Shown: one piece after another, positions 1-8,525 of the stretch
Layout of the letters: each line of letters begins with the position of its first letter
How positions within the stretch are numbered: the stretch's first letter is position 1
NCBI RefSeq assembly: GCF_013624435.2
Contig: NZ_CP061768.1
Span: 992,001 to 1,056,000, forward strand
Origin: Nocardioides campestrisoli
GTDB taxonomy: Bacteria; Actinomycetota; Actinomycetes; Propionibacteriales; Nocardioidaceae
DNA length: 64,000 nt
Reading direction: 5' to 3'
Made by a program: the position numbers and the translations under genes
The notes under the pieces: model-generated
What the model was told of the DNA's origin: nothing
The model's database searches: none
What the model saw: only the letters and a program-made list of their open reading frames with translations

Positions 1-457
1 CCACCCAGCTGCCCAGCGCGATCAGGCCCCGCATCGCGCCCAGCACGGACTTGTCGAACAGCTCCGTCTCGGTGACGGGAAGCAGCGTCCACACCTCGTC
101 GAAGTCCTGGCGGATGTCGACGGGACGGGTCCAGCCGTGCGCCAGGCCGTTGACCAGGGCCAGCAGCACGCAGAGCACCAGCACCCCGAGTGCCAGGTGC
201 ATGGGGGTGAGCCCTGCGCTGACCTGTCCGCCGAGGCGGGCGCAGACCCACCACAGCAGGAAGGCCAGCCCCAGCAGGTTGGCCGGCGTGCCGGCGGAGC
301 CGACCTCTGCCAGCACCAGCTCGCTGGGGATCAGCAGCAGCAGCGCCAGGTAGAGCACCAGCAGCGACACGGCGGGGAGTGCCGCGCCCCGACGTGCCGG
401 GGTGGGTGCGCGCTCGGCGGGGACGGCCGGCGCGGACGCCACCGCGGTCCCGCTCAT
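1..457 (-). CDS. O-antigen ligase/polymerase-like membrane protein (N-terminal part, runs off the window)
   Basis: The frame opens with ATG at 457 and stays open to base 1, giving about 152 residues. After a short Ala/Pro-rich cytoplasmic start, the protein is a run of hydrophobic segments (about residues 28-48, 60-75 and 85-102), as expected of a polytopic membrane protein. The start overlaps the stop of the Wzz-like gene in an ATGA arrangement, so the two are probably translationally coupled. Next to a chain-length determinant and glycosyltransferases, an O-antigen ligase or polymerase (Wzy/WaaL-type, acting at the membrane on lipid-linked glycan) is the likeliest role. The diagnostic C-terminal half lies outside the window, so the family call rests on context and hydropathy. 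Confidence 0.6.
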   Translation of the reverse strand, partial: MSGTAVASAPAVPAERAPTPARRGAALPAVSLLVLYLALLLLIPSELVLAEVGSAGTPANLLGLAFLLWWVCARLGGQVSAGLTPMHLALGVLVLCVLLALVNGLAHGWTRPVDIRQDFDEVWTLLPVTETELFDKSVLGAMRGLIALGSWV

Positions 458-1251
458 CGGTTGCGGCTCGGCCCGGGGCCGCGAGCGCCCGGGTCGCGCT
501 CGGCGAGCTCACGCTCGTCGGGCGCAGGACTCTCCGCGGACGCCAGCTCGGCGAGCTCCGGCTCGCCCGGGACGGGGGCCTCTGCAGAGGTGGGCGTCCC
601 TCGCTCCTCGTCCAGGTCCGGGCCGGCTGGCGTCTCCGCCTTCCGCCGCGACCTGCGACGTGCGAGGCCGTCGACGGTGAAGGCGACGATCAGGGTCAGC
701 ACCAGTCCGATCGCGGCGATCAGCAGCAGAGCCTTGCGCTTGGCCCCCGGGACCACCTCGGCGACCGGGTCGACCGCGTTGGTGCGCGAGAAGATCAGCT
801 GGCTCTGCGGGATGCCGGGGATCCGCTGGAGGGAGCCCAGCTCGTCGTCGAACCGGCGCAGCAGCTCGTCGCGGGTCTCCAGCACGTCGTCCCGGTCGGC
901 CCCGGTGACGATCACGTCCAGCGCCGGTCCGCCCGAGGTGCCCAGGGCGATGGAGAAGTCGGACTCGAATCCCTCGTCGACGAGCTCCCGGGCCACGGTC
1001 TTGGTGCTCAGGTCGCTGGCGATCAGGCTCGCGGCGAAGATCAGCCCCGCGTTGAGGTTGGTGTACGGGTTCGTCGGGTTGTTGCTGCCGGTCGACGAGG
1101 ACGGGAGCAGCAGCACGTACTGGGCGCGGGCCTGGTACTCGGTGGGCACGACGGTGATGGCGTAGAAGCCTGCTCCGGCGGTGAGCAGCAGGCCGAGGAG
1201 CACCACGATCCAGCGCCGGGCGAGCACTCGGAGCGCATCAAGGAAGTCCAT
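454..1251 (-). CDS. Wzz-like polysaccharide chain-length determinant
   Basis: The 265-residue protein has the classic Wzz topology. It has a short cytoplasmic start, a membrane segment at about 13-33 (IVVLLGLLLTAGAGFYAITV), a large extracytoplasmic middle, and a second membrane segment at about 172-195. Such proteins control polymer length during capsule or O-antigen export. The cytoplasmic tail after the second segment is acidic and Pro-rich, with imperfect repeats of a PGEPELAEL/APDERELAE type. It contains no Walker motifs or tyrosine-kinase domain. The stop overlaps the ATG of the next gene (ATGA). The gene diverges from the glycosyltransferase at 1354 across about 100 bp, which should hold both promoters. 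Confidence 0.8.
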   Translation of the reverse strand: MDFLDALRVLARRWIVVLLGLLLTAGAGFYAITVVPTEYQARAQYVLLLPSSSTGSNNPTNPYTNLNAGLIFAASLIASDLSTKTVARELVDEGFESDFSIALGTSGGPALDVIVTGADRDDVLETRDELLRRFDDELGSLQRIPGIPQSQLIFSRTNAVDPVAEVVPGAKRKALLLIAAIGLVLTLIVAFTVDGLARRRSRRKAETPAGPDLDEERGTPTSAEAPVPGEPELAELASAESPAPDERELAERDPGARGPGPSRNR

Positions 1252-1353
1252 GGGTCCCCCTGTTCGGCGCGCTCAGGGCGACGCTCTCCCACGTGCTGGT
1301 CAGGTGGCCGGAAGGGCCTTGTGGTCGCATCGACTCCCCCTAGGGTGGCGGTT

Positions 1354-2526
1354 ATGGTCCGACGGGTTGCGGTCTCAGTGGTCTCGGTGTGGAACGACGC
1401 GGCGGTGCTCGGGGCCTGCCTGGACCGCTCGTTGCGCGAGCTGCGGCACACGGCGCCGGACACCGAGCTGGTGGCGGTCGACAACCGCGGGCAGCGCTGC
1501 ACCACGGCGGGCTCGGCCCTCAACGAGGGAGTCAGAGCAGCGACCCGGGACGTGGTCGCCTTCGTCCAGCAGGACATCTACCTCCACTCCCTGGTCGCCC
1601 TGGAGGAAGCGGCAGCCCTGCTGATCGACGACCCGTCGCTGGCGATGGTCGGAGCGGTGGGCATCGACTCCGGCGGCCGGATCCGTGGCCGGATCCGCGA
1701 CCGGGTGGTGCTGATCGGTGAGGCCTGCCCGAGTCCGGTGCCGGTCGACAGCCTCGACGAGGTGCTCTTCCTGGCGCGCCGCCAGGACCTGCTGGCCGAC
1801 CCGCTGTCGGAGGACCCTGACCTGGCGTGGCACGCCTACGCGGTCGAGTGGGGACTGCGCGGCGCCGACCGGGGCCGCGCGGTGGCAGCCGTCGACATCC
1901 CGCTGACCCACAACTCGCTCTCGACCAACCTGGCCAGGCTCGACGAGGCGCACGCCGCTGTGGCCGCGCTGCACCCGGACCGGCTGCCGCTCCAGACGAC
2001 GTGCGGCGTGATCACCGCCTCCGGCGGCACCCGGGCGCCGCGCCGAGCGGGTCTGCTCCAGGACCACCGGTGGCGACTGCGCTGGGTCCAGGGGTCGTGG
2101 GCGGTCCGCTCCGCCCGCAGGGCCGCCGGCAGCCGCAGCCTGGTGCTGGGAGACCTGCGACGAGACATCGACCGGGTCGCCGCCCACGTGCCGGGCCGGA
2201 TCCAGATCCACGACGTGGTGCCCGCGGGCCAGCCGTTCCCCGACGTACCGGGCGGGACCCACCTGCCCCGGGCCGGCTACGACGTCCGGTTCACCAGTGG
2301 GTCGCTCGCGGAGCGTCCCGGGGTGAGCGGCCCTGACGATGCCTGTCTGCTGACCAACGTCACCCTGGCGGACCTGGCCGAGCTTGGCCCGAGCATCGCG
2401 GCGGCCCCGCACGTCATCGGCTACCACGACGACATCGGCTACTGGGTGCTGATCGGCGAGGTGGCTCGACGCCGCGACGAGATCTGGACCGAGCCCCGGT
2501 CGCGCCCCGCGCGGCTGCTCGTGTGA
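1354..2526 (+). CDS. Glycosyltransferase family 2-like protein
   Basis: The predicted product has 390 residues. Its first half resembles a GT-A fold: a beta-strand start (VSVVSVWNDAAVLGACL), a nucleotide-binding AVDN segment and a VAFVQQDIYL segment where many GT2 enzymes carry the metal-binding DXD. The QQD replaces a textbook DXD. The C-terminal half, with GYHDDIGYWVLIG near the end, is not one I recognise. It probably adds a sugar in extracellular polysaccharide assembly in the cytoplasm. I chose ATG at 1354 because the conserved start of the fold follows directly; the same frame is open much further upstream, but that stretch is antisense to the Wzz-like gene. It is followed after 12 bp by a second glycosyltransferase. 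Confidence 0.75.
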   Translation: MVRRVAVSVVSVWNDAAVLGACLDRSLRELRHTAPDTELVAVDNRGQRCTTAGSALNEGVRAATRDVVAFVQQDIYLHSLVALEEAAALLIDDPSLAMVGAVGIDSGGRIRGRIRDRVVLIGEACPSPVPVDSLDEVLFLARRQDLLADPLSEDPDLAWHAYAVEWGLRGADRGRAVAAVDIPLTHNSLSTNLARLDEAHAAVAALHPDRLPLQTTCGVITASGGTRAPRRAGLLQDHRWRLRWVQGSWAVRSARRAAGSRSLVLGDLRRDIDRVAAHVPGRIQIHDVVPAGQPFPDVPGGTHLPRAGYDVRFTSGSLAERPGVSGPDDACLLTNVTLADLAELGPSIAAAPHVIGYHDDIGYWVLIGEVARRRDEIWTEPRSRPARLLV

Positions 2527-2538
2527 GGTCGGCCCGTC

Positions 2539-3648
2539 ATGACGAACGTGGTCTACGCCCTGGGCTACCGCACCTGGGCCGACGGGGTGAAGGTCGGCTA
2601 CGCCTTCTCTCCCGAGCGGATCGCTGTTCGGCTTCGCGATGACCGCACCCTGGCGCAGGTGGTGCTGGTCGACCCTGTGCGCAGCCACCTCAAGAGGCTG
2701 GTGCCCGAGCGCCCCGCGGCGCCGCGCTTCTCCGTCGACCCCACGCGCAGGCATCTGCAGCCGCGACGCTGGCAGCGTGGCGAACCCACCGAGCGTGCCG
2801 AGGCGGTCAAGGTCCAGCGGCGCCTCGACGCCCGGCTGCGGGGCCTGGTCGACTCCCGTGACACGGTGCTGGTGACCAGCCACCCGGTCCTGGCCGCGGT
2901 GGCCGAGCGGGCGGCCTGGCGCGACGTGGCCTTCTACGCGTGGGACGACTACCGCGGCGTTCCCGGCTCGGCCGGCTTGGTGCAGTGGGCCTACGACCAG
3001 ATCACCGCCCGTGAGGTCAACGTCGTCGCCGTCACGCCCGCCATCGTGGAGATCGTCGGCGCCCGCCGCAGCACCGTGGTGCCCAACGGCATCGTCGCCG
3101 CCGACTTCGAGCCGCCCGGCACCGTGCCCGAGTGGTACGACGCCCTGCCCGGGCCGGTGGCGTTCTACGCCGGCAGCCTCCAGCGCCGCATCGACGTCGC
3201 CGCACTGCTCCAGCTCGCCGACGACCTGCCGCCCGAGTGGCGTCTGGTGCTCGTCGGCCCCCTGCAGGAGCCCGAGTGCTTCGCTGCGCTCGCCGAACGG
3301 TCGAACGTGCTGATCCGGCCCGCCGAGCCCCGGCGCCAGGTGCTGGCCATGATGGCCGCGGCCACCGTGTGCCTGGTGCCCCACCTGCCCGAGACAGAGG
3401 GGATGAGCCCGCTGAAGGTCTACGAGTACCTCGGCGCCGGGGCTCCGGTCGTCGCCACCGACCTGGGTCCCATGCGCGGTCTCTCCTCCCACTGCCGGCT
3501 GGTCGCCCCCGGGCAGCGGCTGGCCCCCGAGGTCCTGGCCGCGGCCGGACAGCCACGGGCCACCAGGTCCGAGGTGCTGGCCTTCCGGAACGAGCACGAC
3601 TGGGATCATCGGTACCTCGCCTGGCGCGCGGCCGTCGTCGGCGCCTGA
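2539..3648 (+). CDS. Glycosyltransferase family 4-like protein
   Basis: The 369-residue protein has a GT-B layout. An N-terminal Rossmann-like half ends near residue 170 with VVAVTPAIVEIVG and TVVPNGIVAADFE. The C-terminal nucleotide-sugar domain contains AFYAGSLQRRIDV, WRLVLVGP and the acidic loop ETEGMSPLKVYEYLGAGAPVV, where the two glutamates of the EX7E motif sit. The role is retaining sugar transfer from a nucleotide sugar to a glycan intermediate in the cytoplasm. It starts 12 bp after the preceding glycosyltransferase and is probably co-transcribed with it. Its last 43 bp overlap the 3' end of the convergent glycosyltransferase gene, so the two transcripts are complementary there. Confidence 0.85.
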   Translation: MTNVVYALGYRTWADGVKVGYAFSPERIAVRLRDDRTLAQVVLVDPVRSHLKRLVPERPAAPRFSVDPTRRHLQPRRWQRGEPTERAEAVKVQRRLDARLRGLVDSRDTVLVTSHPVLAAVAERAAWRDVAFYAWDDYRGVPGSAGLVQWAYDQITAREVNVVAVTPAIVEIVGARRSTVVPNGIVAADFEPPGTVPEWYDALPGPVAFYAGSLQRRIDVAALLQLADDLPPEWRLVLVGPLQEPECFAALAERSNVLIRPAEPRRQVLAMMAAATVCLVPHLPETEGMSPLKVYEYLGAGAPVVATDLGPMRGLSSHCRLVAPGQRLAPEVLAAAGQPRATRSEVLAFRNEHDWDHRYLAWRAAVVGA

Positions 3649-4796
3649 GCCGACGAGCCGGCCGCGTGGTCGAGGACGGAGCGCAGCCGGCCCGCGAACG
3701 AGGCAGCGGAGAAGTGCTGCTCGGCGCGAGCCCGGGCCGTCGCTCCCAGGTCCTCCCGCAGGTCCGCGTCCAGCACCAGTCGCCGTACGGCGGCCGCGAA
3801 GGCGGGCACGTCCCCGGCGGGCACCACGATGCCGCCGTCACCCACCTGCTCGCGCACGCTGCCGACGTCGAAGGCGACCACGGGCTTGCCCAGCAGCATC
3901 GACTCCAGGACCACCAGCGGGAACGGGTCGTCGCGCGAGGGCAGGGTCGCCACGTCGAAGCGCGCCATCTCCGGGTAGGGGTTGGACCGAGGACCGGTGA
4001 ACGCCACCCCCGACCGCGGGACCGCCAGGTCGGGATCGCCGAGCTCACCCACCCAGACGAAGCGAGTGCTCCGGGTCTCTTCCGCAGCGTGCAGCGTGGC
4101 GGCGACCTCGAGCCACAGGTCGGTGCCCTTGCGCAGCCCCACGCTCCCGGTAGCGCCGACCACCGGTCCTGCCGCCCGCCCGGAGGTTGCGTCCGGCACC
4201 TCCGTGTCCGCCGTGTTCCCCGGCATGCCCGAGGACAACGCCCGGACCCGGTCGCCGTCGGGGACCGAGGGCAGCAGCAGCACCTCGTGGTCGCCTCGCC
4301 CGGTGCGGGCCATCAGGTCGTGCTGAACCGAGACGGAGCACGCGACCAGCCGCACCGCGCTCAGGTCCATGACCCGGGCCTGGTCCAGGAACAGGTCGGT
4401 GTTCGCGTCCGACTCGTGCACGTGCAGCAGGGCGGGGATGCGAAGCCACCGAGCCGGGTGCAGGTAGATCGCCGACGCGGTGGTGTTGAGGTAGACCAGG
4501 TCCGGTCGGTGCCGGGCCAGGGTGGCGGTGGCCGCGGCCACGTCGACCAGCCACGCGACCAGGCGCAGGGAGCGCACCAGCCACAGTCGCCGGCGTACTC
4601 CCAGCAGGAGCTCGAGCCGGGTGGGTGCCACCGCCTCGAAGTCGGCCAGCAGCGGTCCGCGCCGCCGCGAGACCACCCTGACCCGGTCGCCGTCGGCGAC
4701 CAGGCAGCGGGCGACCAGCAGGGCGACCATCGGCGCACCGGTCCGCGACGCGTCATGGGTCACCAGGACCACCCGACGCGGCGCCGACCCGGTCAT
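3606..4796 (-). CDS. Glycosyltransferase family 4 (group 1) protein
   Basis: The 396-residue GT-B protein begins with VVLVTHDASRTGAPMVALLV, a typical start for group 1 transferases. It carries HVHESD near residue 125, GATGSVGLRKGTDLWLEVA near 240, and SRDDPFPLVVLESMLLGKPVV near 315 with the EX7E-type acidic residues. The ATG at 4796 overlaps the stop of the flippase gene (ATGA), making it the last of three coupled genes (6241-7317, 4793-6244, 3606-4796). A longer open frame upstream lies inside the flippase gene and is not coding. The role is glycan assembly before export by the neighbouring flippase. Confidence 0.85.
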   Translation of the reverse strand: MTGSAPRRVVLVTHDASRTGAPMVALLVARCLVADGDRVRVVSRRRGPLLADFEAVAPTRLELLLGVRRRLWLVRSLRLVAWLVDVAAATATLARHRPDLVYLNTTASAIYLHPARWLRIPALLHVHESDANTDLFLDQARVMDLSAVRLVACSVSVQHDLMARTGRGDHEVLLLPSVPDGDRVRALSSGMPGNTADTEVPDATSGRAAGPVVGATGSVGLRKGTDLWLEVAATLHAAEETRSTRFVWVGELGDPDLAVPRSGVAFTGPRSNPYPEMARFDVATLPSRDDPFPLVVLESMLLGKPVVAFDVGSVREQVGDGGIVVPAGDVPAFAAAVRRLVLDADLREDLGATARARAEQHFSAASFAGRLRSVLDHAAGSSAQAPTTAARQARYR

Positions 4797-6244
4797 GGCG
4801 TCACCGGTGCGCGCCCGGACCGGCGGAGCCGGATGCCGGCCTCGTCGAGGAGCTGGCGCCCCATCAGTGCCGAGTAGGTCACCAGACCGGCCAGCGCGCC
4901 GGCCGTGAGTGCCAGCGCAGGCGTCGAGAACGCCTGGCTCGCCAGCCACCCGGCGCCCCCCGCGGCGGCGCTGGCCACGGTGGGGCGGACGAGCGCGCCG
5001 GCCAGGCCGGAGGCGGAGACCCCCAGGCCGTGCAGCGCCCACAGGTACATCGGGACCGAGACCACGGTGACCACGACGACCTGGGCGAGAGCCGCGCCCA
5101 GGATGCCGCCGACCCTGACCCCGACGATCAGCGCGGGGACCAGCGTCACCAGCCAGGCGAGCTGCACCACGAACACGGCGCGTGAGTTGCCGTGGGCCAG
5201 GAGGAAGGAGGCGAACAGGTCGAACGCCACGCGCACGGCCCCGAAGATCCCCAGGGCGGCCAGCGCCGGCCAGGCGCTTGACCAGCGGTCGCCGTACAGG
5301 GTGCGGATCACGGGTTCGGCGAGGACCGCGAGGGCGACTCCGGCCGGGGCGGCGATGGACCAGGTCAGACGCAGGCTGCGCCGCAGCACCGCGGACTGGT
5401 CCTGGTCGGTGGTGCGGCTGAACGCGGGCAGGGCCACTGCTCGGACAGCCTGCCCGAGCACCGTCATCGGCCAGCTGGAGACGTTGAAGGCGAGCGCGTA
5501 GTAGCCGAGCATGGTGAGCCCGGCAGCGTGGGCGATCACCGGGGTGGGAATGCCCAGAGTGGTCCAGGAGAGCACGTTGGCCCCCGCGATGGGGATCCCG
5601 AAGCGGGCCGCGTCGGTGGCCAGGTCAGCGTCCCACCCGAAGCGCGGGCGCCGGCGGGCCGCCACGAACAGCAGCAGCGTCGCCACCCCCTGCCCGACGA
5701 GGCGACCGTATGCCAGTCCCAGCGCACCCAGGTCGAGCTGCACGATCAGCAGGATCGAGACCGTGGTGCCACAGACGAAGTCGGCGGCGGTCACCGCCAG
5801 CAGCTGACCCTGCCGGAAGTGGCGCTGGAGGAGGGCGAACGGCACCACGCCGAGCCCCCCGAGGGCGATGGTGAGACCCAGCACCGCGATGGTGCCGGCC
5901 GCCTCGGGGCTGCCCATGCCCGCCGCGATCACCGGCGAGGCGAGCACCACCGCCGCGGCCAGTCCGGCGCCGCTGAGCGCCCCCAGCGTGGCGATCGTCG
6001 GTGCGGTCGCCTCGAAGCGAGGGGTCCGGATCAGCTGGGTGCCGAGGCCCAGGTCGCTCAGGCTCATCACCAGGGTCTGCACGGTCAGCGCGACCGCGAA
6101 GGTGCCGAACTCCGACGGGGTGAGCAGGCGCGCCAGCACGATGCCGACGATCAGCGAGCCCGCCCGGAGCAGCAGGCTGTTCAGGGCGCTCCAGGTGAGC
6201 CCGGACTTGACCGCCCGGTCGAGGGGAGCCTCCACGGCACTCAC
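4793..6244 (-). CDS. Wzx-type polysaccharide flippase / oligosaccharide exporter
   Basis: The 483-residue protein is almost entirely membrane segments (12-14 predicted by eye). It has the signature start of the polysaccharide-synthesis flippases: LTWSALNSLLLRAGSLIVG, then ARLLTPSEFGTFAVAL and DLGLGTQLIR. It would flip lipid-linked glycan across the cytoplasmic membrane. I place the start at GTG 6244 because it overlaps the stop of the upstream glycosyltransferase (GTGA), and because sequence upstream in this frame is antisense noise. The stop overlaps the ATG of the next glycosyltransferase. The three genes therefore form a tightly coupled operon. Confidence 0.9.
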   Translation of the reverse strand: MSAVEAPLDRAVKSGLTWSALNSLLLRAGSLIVGIVLARLLTPSEFGTFAVALTVQTLVMSLSDLGLGTQLIRTPRFEATAPTIATLGALSGAGLAAAVVLASPVIAAGMGSPEAAGTIAVLGLTIALGGLGVVPFALLQRHFRQGQLLAVTAADFVCGTTVSILLIVQLDLGALGLAYGRLVGQGVATLLLFVAARRRPRFGWDADLATDAARFGIPIAGANVLSWTTLGIPTPVIAHAAGLTMLGYYALAFNVSSWPMTVLGQAVRAVALPAFSRTTDQDQSAVLRRSLRLTWSIAAPAGVALAVLAEPVIRTLYGDRWSSAWPALAALGIFGAVRVAFDLFASFLLAHGNSRAVFVVQLAWLVTLVPALIVGVRVGGILGAALAQVVVVTVVSVPMYLWALHGLGVSASGLAGALVRPTVASAAAGGAGWLASQAFSTPALALTAGALAGLVTYSALMGRQLLDEAGIRLRRSGRAPVTP

Positions 6245-7317
6245 GTGCCCCACCGGTGCCGGCGCTGCCACCGCAACGCCCAGCGGGCCTCGAAGAGCCG
6301 ACGGGAGGCCGAGGAGTGCCAGGCCGGTGCACCGGTGCGGCGCCGGGCCGCCACCGCTCGGCCCACCCGGGTGGCGGCGGTGGCCTCGGGCCACTGCTCC
6401 CGGGCGAACTCGACCAGTCCTGCCACCAGGGCCTCGACCTGTTCCGGCTCGAGCGGAGCGGGGGAGTCGAGCTCGTTCAGCGCGTAGCGCAGCGCCTCGC
6501 GGGCGAAGGTACGCCGCGACGCGTCCCGCATCCCGGCCGCCCCGGGCAGTGCGGATCCGGGCCCTTCGGTGCCCAGGAAGTGTTCGAGCAGCACCGACCG
6601 CTCGCGCATGTCGGTGAGCACTCCGGCGTAGTCCGTGCTGTGCATGTTGGCGCCGTGGTCGCGGTAGTAGGCCTGCGTGCCGTTGACCCGTCCGACGTCT
6701 CCCACGGTGGCCGCCTGGAGCCAGAGCAGCATGTCGGCGGTGTGCGGGAACCGGGCGTCGTAGCCGCCGAAACGCTCGATCACCTCGCGCCGCACGATCG
6801 CCTCGGGATTGGTGATCAGGTTGCCGGTGGTGCGGCACGAGCGGCCCACCCAGTCCGAGCCTCGCCAGGTGGACCAGGAACGCGCGTGCCGGGGCTGCGG
6901 CAGCGGTGCGTCCGCGAAGGTGAGCACCTGGCCGTAGACGAGGCTGACCCGAGGATGCGCCTCGAAGACGGCCGCGGCCCGGCCCAGCGCGCCCGGGGCC
7001 AGCTGGTCGTCGGCGGAGAGCAGCACGACGTAGTCGCCGGTGACCTCGGCGAGCCCGGTGTTGTAGGTGGCGATGTGGCGCTTGTTGACCGGGTTGCGGA
7101 TCAGGCGGACCTGCGGGTGCTGGCCGGCGAGCCGCTCGGCCACCGTGGCGCTGTCGTCGGTCGAGCAGTCGTCGACCACGATCACCTCGAGCTCAACCCC
7201 GGGCTGGGCGAGGACGCTGTGCACGGCCTCCGGCAGGTAGTGGCCGTAGTTGTAGCAGGGGATCACCACCGAGACGAGAGGACGCTCGGTGCCCACGCGC
7301 GGCCGGTGCAGCCTCAC
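6241..7317 (-). CDS. Glycosyltransferase family 2
   Basis: The 358-residue enzyme has a textbook GT2 core: LVSVVIPCYNYGHYLPEAV at about 14-32, EVIVVDDCSTDDS at about 43-55, and LLSADDQLAPGAL at about 98-110 (the DXD-type site). The conserved TADMLLWLQA lies near 195. The C-terminal 120 residues are Arg- and Ala-rich and not recognised. The start is a GTG; the conserved core begins within 15 residues of it, so no longer form is needed. The product transfers a sugar in the cytoplasm during polysaccharide repeat-unit assembly. It is the first gene of the coupled operon reaching down to 3606. The 176 bp upstream carry no gene and probably its promoter. Confidence 0.9.
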   Translation of the reverse strand: MRLHRPRVGTERPLVSVVIPCYNYGHYLPEAVHSVLAQPGVELEVIVVDDCSTDDSATVAERLAGQHPQVRLIRNPVNKRHIATYNTGLAEVTGDYVVLLSADDQLAPGALGRAAAVFEAHPRVSLVYGQVLTFADAPLPQPRHARSWSTWRGSDWVGRSCRTTGNLITNPEAIVRREVIERFGGYDARFPHTADMLLWLQAATVGDVGRVNGTQAYYRDHGANMHSTDYAGVLTDMRERSVLLEHFLGTEGPGSALPGAAGMRDASRRTFAREALRYALNELDSPAPLEPEQVEALVAGLVEFAREQWPEATAATRVGRAVAARRRTGAPAWHSSASRRLFEARWALRWQRRHRWGT

Positions 7318-7493
7318 CGCGTCCCCGCGGGATCTCGATCGAGCTCGGCAGCGGTCTCTGCGCTGATCATAAAATCCGCCCTCTGACTCTGCGCGAGGCC
7401 GGGAGTGCCGACCGGGTGGGCCCCCCGGACCACCTCTTCATCGTGCGTGCGTCCTGAGGTCGTGTCATAGCCCGTCTTCGGTATATCGGGGCC

Positions 7494-8525
7494 TCACGAC
7501 GGCGCTGCAGGGCGCACCACCGTGGGGGACCAGGCCTCCTCGATGAAGAGATCGGGCTCGGCGCCGGAACGCACCGGGAGCGACCAGACGTCGCTCACGC
7601 CGGGCTGGCCGGCGCGCGGCAAGCCGTAGAGCAACGTGTCGTCGTCGAGCCACGCCACCTGGTCGTCCACCCCGCGTGGGCCGTCCCCGAGGTCGGTACG
7701 GCGACCGGTGTCGAGGTCGAGCACCGCCAGGCTCCACTCCCGACCGTCCCCCGGCTCGACGTCGACCTTGAAGGCGAGTCGGGTGCCGTCGGGGGAGAGC
7801 GACGGGCACTCGCCGTCCTCGCCCACCGAGGTGAGCGTCCGGTCCTCCAGGTCGCCCTCGACGAGCCAGGTCCGGCCGCCGGTGCTCACGGTGGCGTAGA
7901 AGCGCCGGTCGTCGCGGAACGTCACGCCCCACACGTTGCGGTCCACCGGCTCGACTCGCTTCTCGTCGAGCACCAGGGCGAACTCCTCCAGGTTGCCCCA
8001 GCTCTGCCCGCCGCCGGTCTCCCGGACCTCCGTGGCGGTGGAGAAGCCGACGCTCATGTAGGAGTGGCCGGTGACGAACGACGTGGTCGCCACCCGCGTC
8101 CCGTCGGGGGAGACCCGGGTGCGGCTGGGTACCCCGGGGAGGGGGTAGGTGCGCTCGACCTGCCAGTCGGGGCCCAGCTCCTGGGCCTCGAACCGGGTGA
8201 CCACGCCGGCGTGCGCCACCAAGCAGGAGGCGCCGGAGTCGCCCGCCGCCACCCGGTCGCACGGCACGTCGGTGAAGGACCGCGGTCCCGTGGGGTCGCC
8301 GAGCGCCACCATCGCCACCAGGCCGTAGCGGTTGTCCAGGCCGGTGTGCCGGAACACCACGCGGGGGCCGCTGATCGGCTGGGCCTGGGGCATCTGCGAC
8401 ACCTGCGGGTCCCGATCCCGGGCCGCCCGGACGCTGCGGTACTGGTCGAGGGCGTACCACGCGGTCACCGTCGCGATGCCCGAGACGAGGACCAGGAACA
8501 CGCTCACCCGCATCCGGGTGCTCAT
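7494..8525 (-). CDS. Membrane-anchored TolB-like beta-propeller protein
   Basis: The 343-residue protein has an N-terminal membrane segment (about residues 7-24) and then a repeated blade pattern. The clearest blades are SRTRVSPDGTRVATTSF and CPSLSPDGTRLAFKVDVE (the PDGTRLAF motif of TolB/WD40-like propellers), followed by DDQVAWLDDDTLLYG. It is likely held on the outer face of the membrane. The ATG at 8525 overlaps the stop of the MFS transporter (ATGA). With the lipoprotein gene further upstream this makes a three-gene operon. The role is unknown; the coupling suggests it works with the transporter or the lipoprotein. Confidence 0.75.
   Translation of the reverse strand: MSTRMRVSVFLVLVSGIATVTAWYALDQYRSVRAARDRDPQVSQMPQAQPISGPRVVFRHTGLDNRYGLVAMVALGDPTGPRSFTDVPCDRVAAGDSGASCLVAHAGVVTRFEAQELGPDWQVERTYPLPGVPSRTRVSPDGTRVATTSFVTGHSYMSVGFSTATEVRETGGGQSWGNLEEFALVLDEKRVEPVDRNVWGVTFRDDRRFYATVSTGGRTWLVEGDLEDRTLTSVGEDGECPSLSPDGTRLAFKVDVEPGDGREWSLAVLDLDTGRRTDLGDGPRGVDDQVAWLDDDTLLYGLPRAGQPGVSDVWSLPVRSGAEPDLFIEEAWSPTVVRPAAPS

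Noticed and set aside
1375..3609. 744-codon open frame opposite two glycosyltransferase genes
   Set aside because: Composition is Gly/His/Arg/Val noise typical of the complement of actinobacterial genes, with no motif, while both sense genes are clearly real.
7318..7493. GC hairpin as terminator in the 176-bp gap between two minus-strand operons
   Set aside because: The best stem is only about five base pairs, so I do not list it. The gap otherwise probably holds the promoter of the glycosyltransferase operon.
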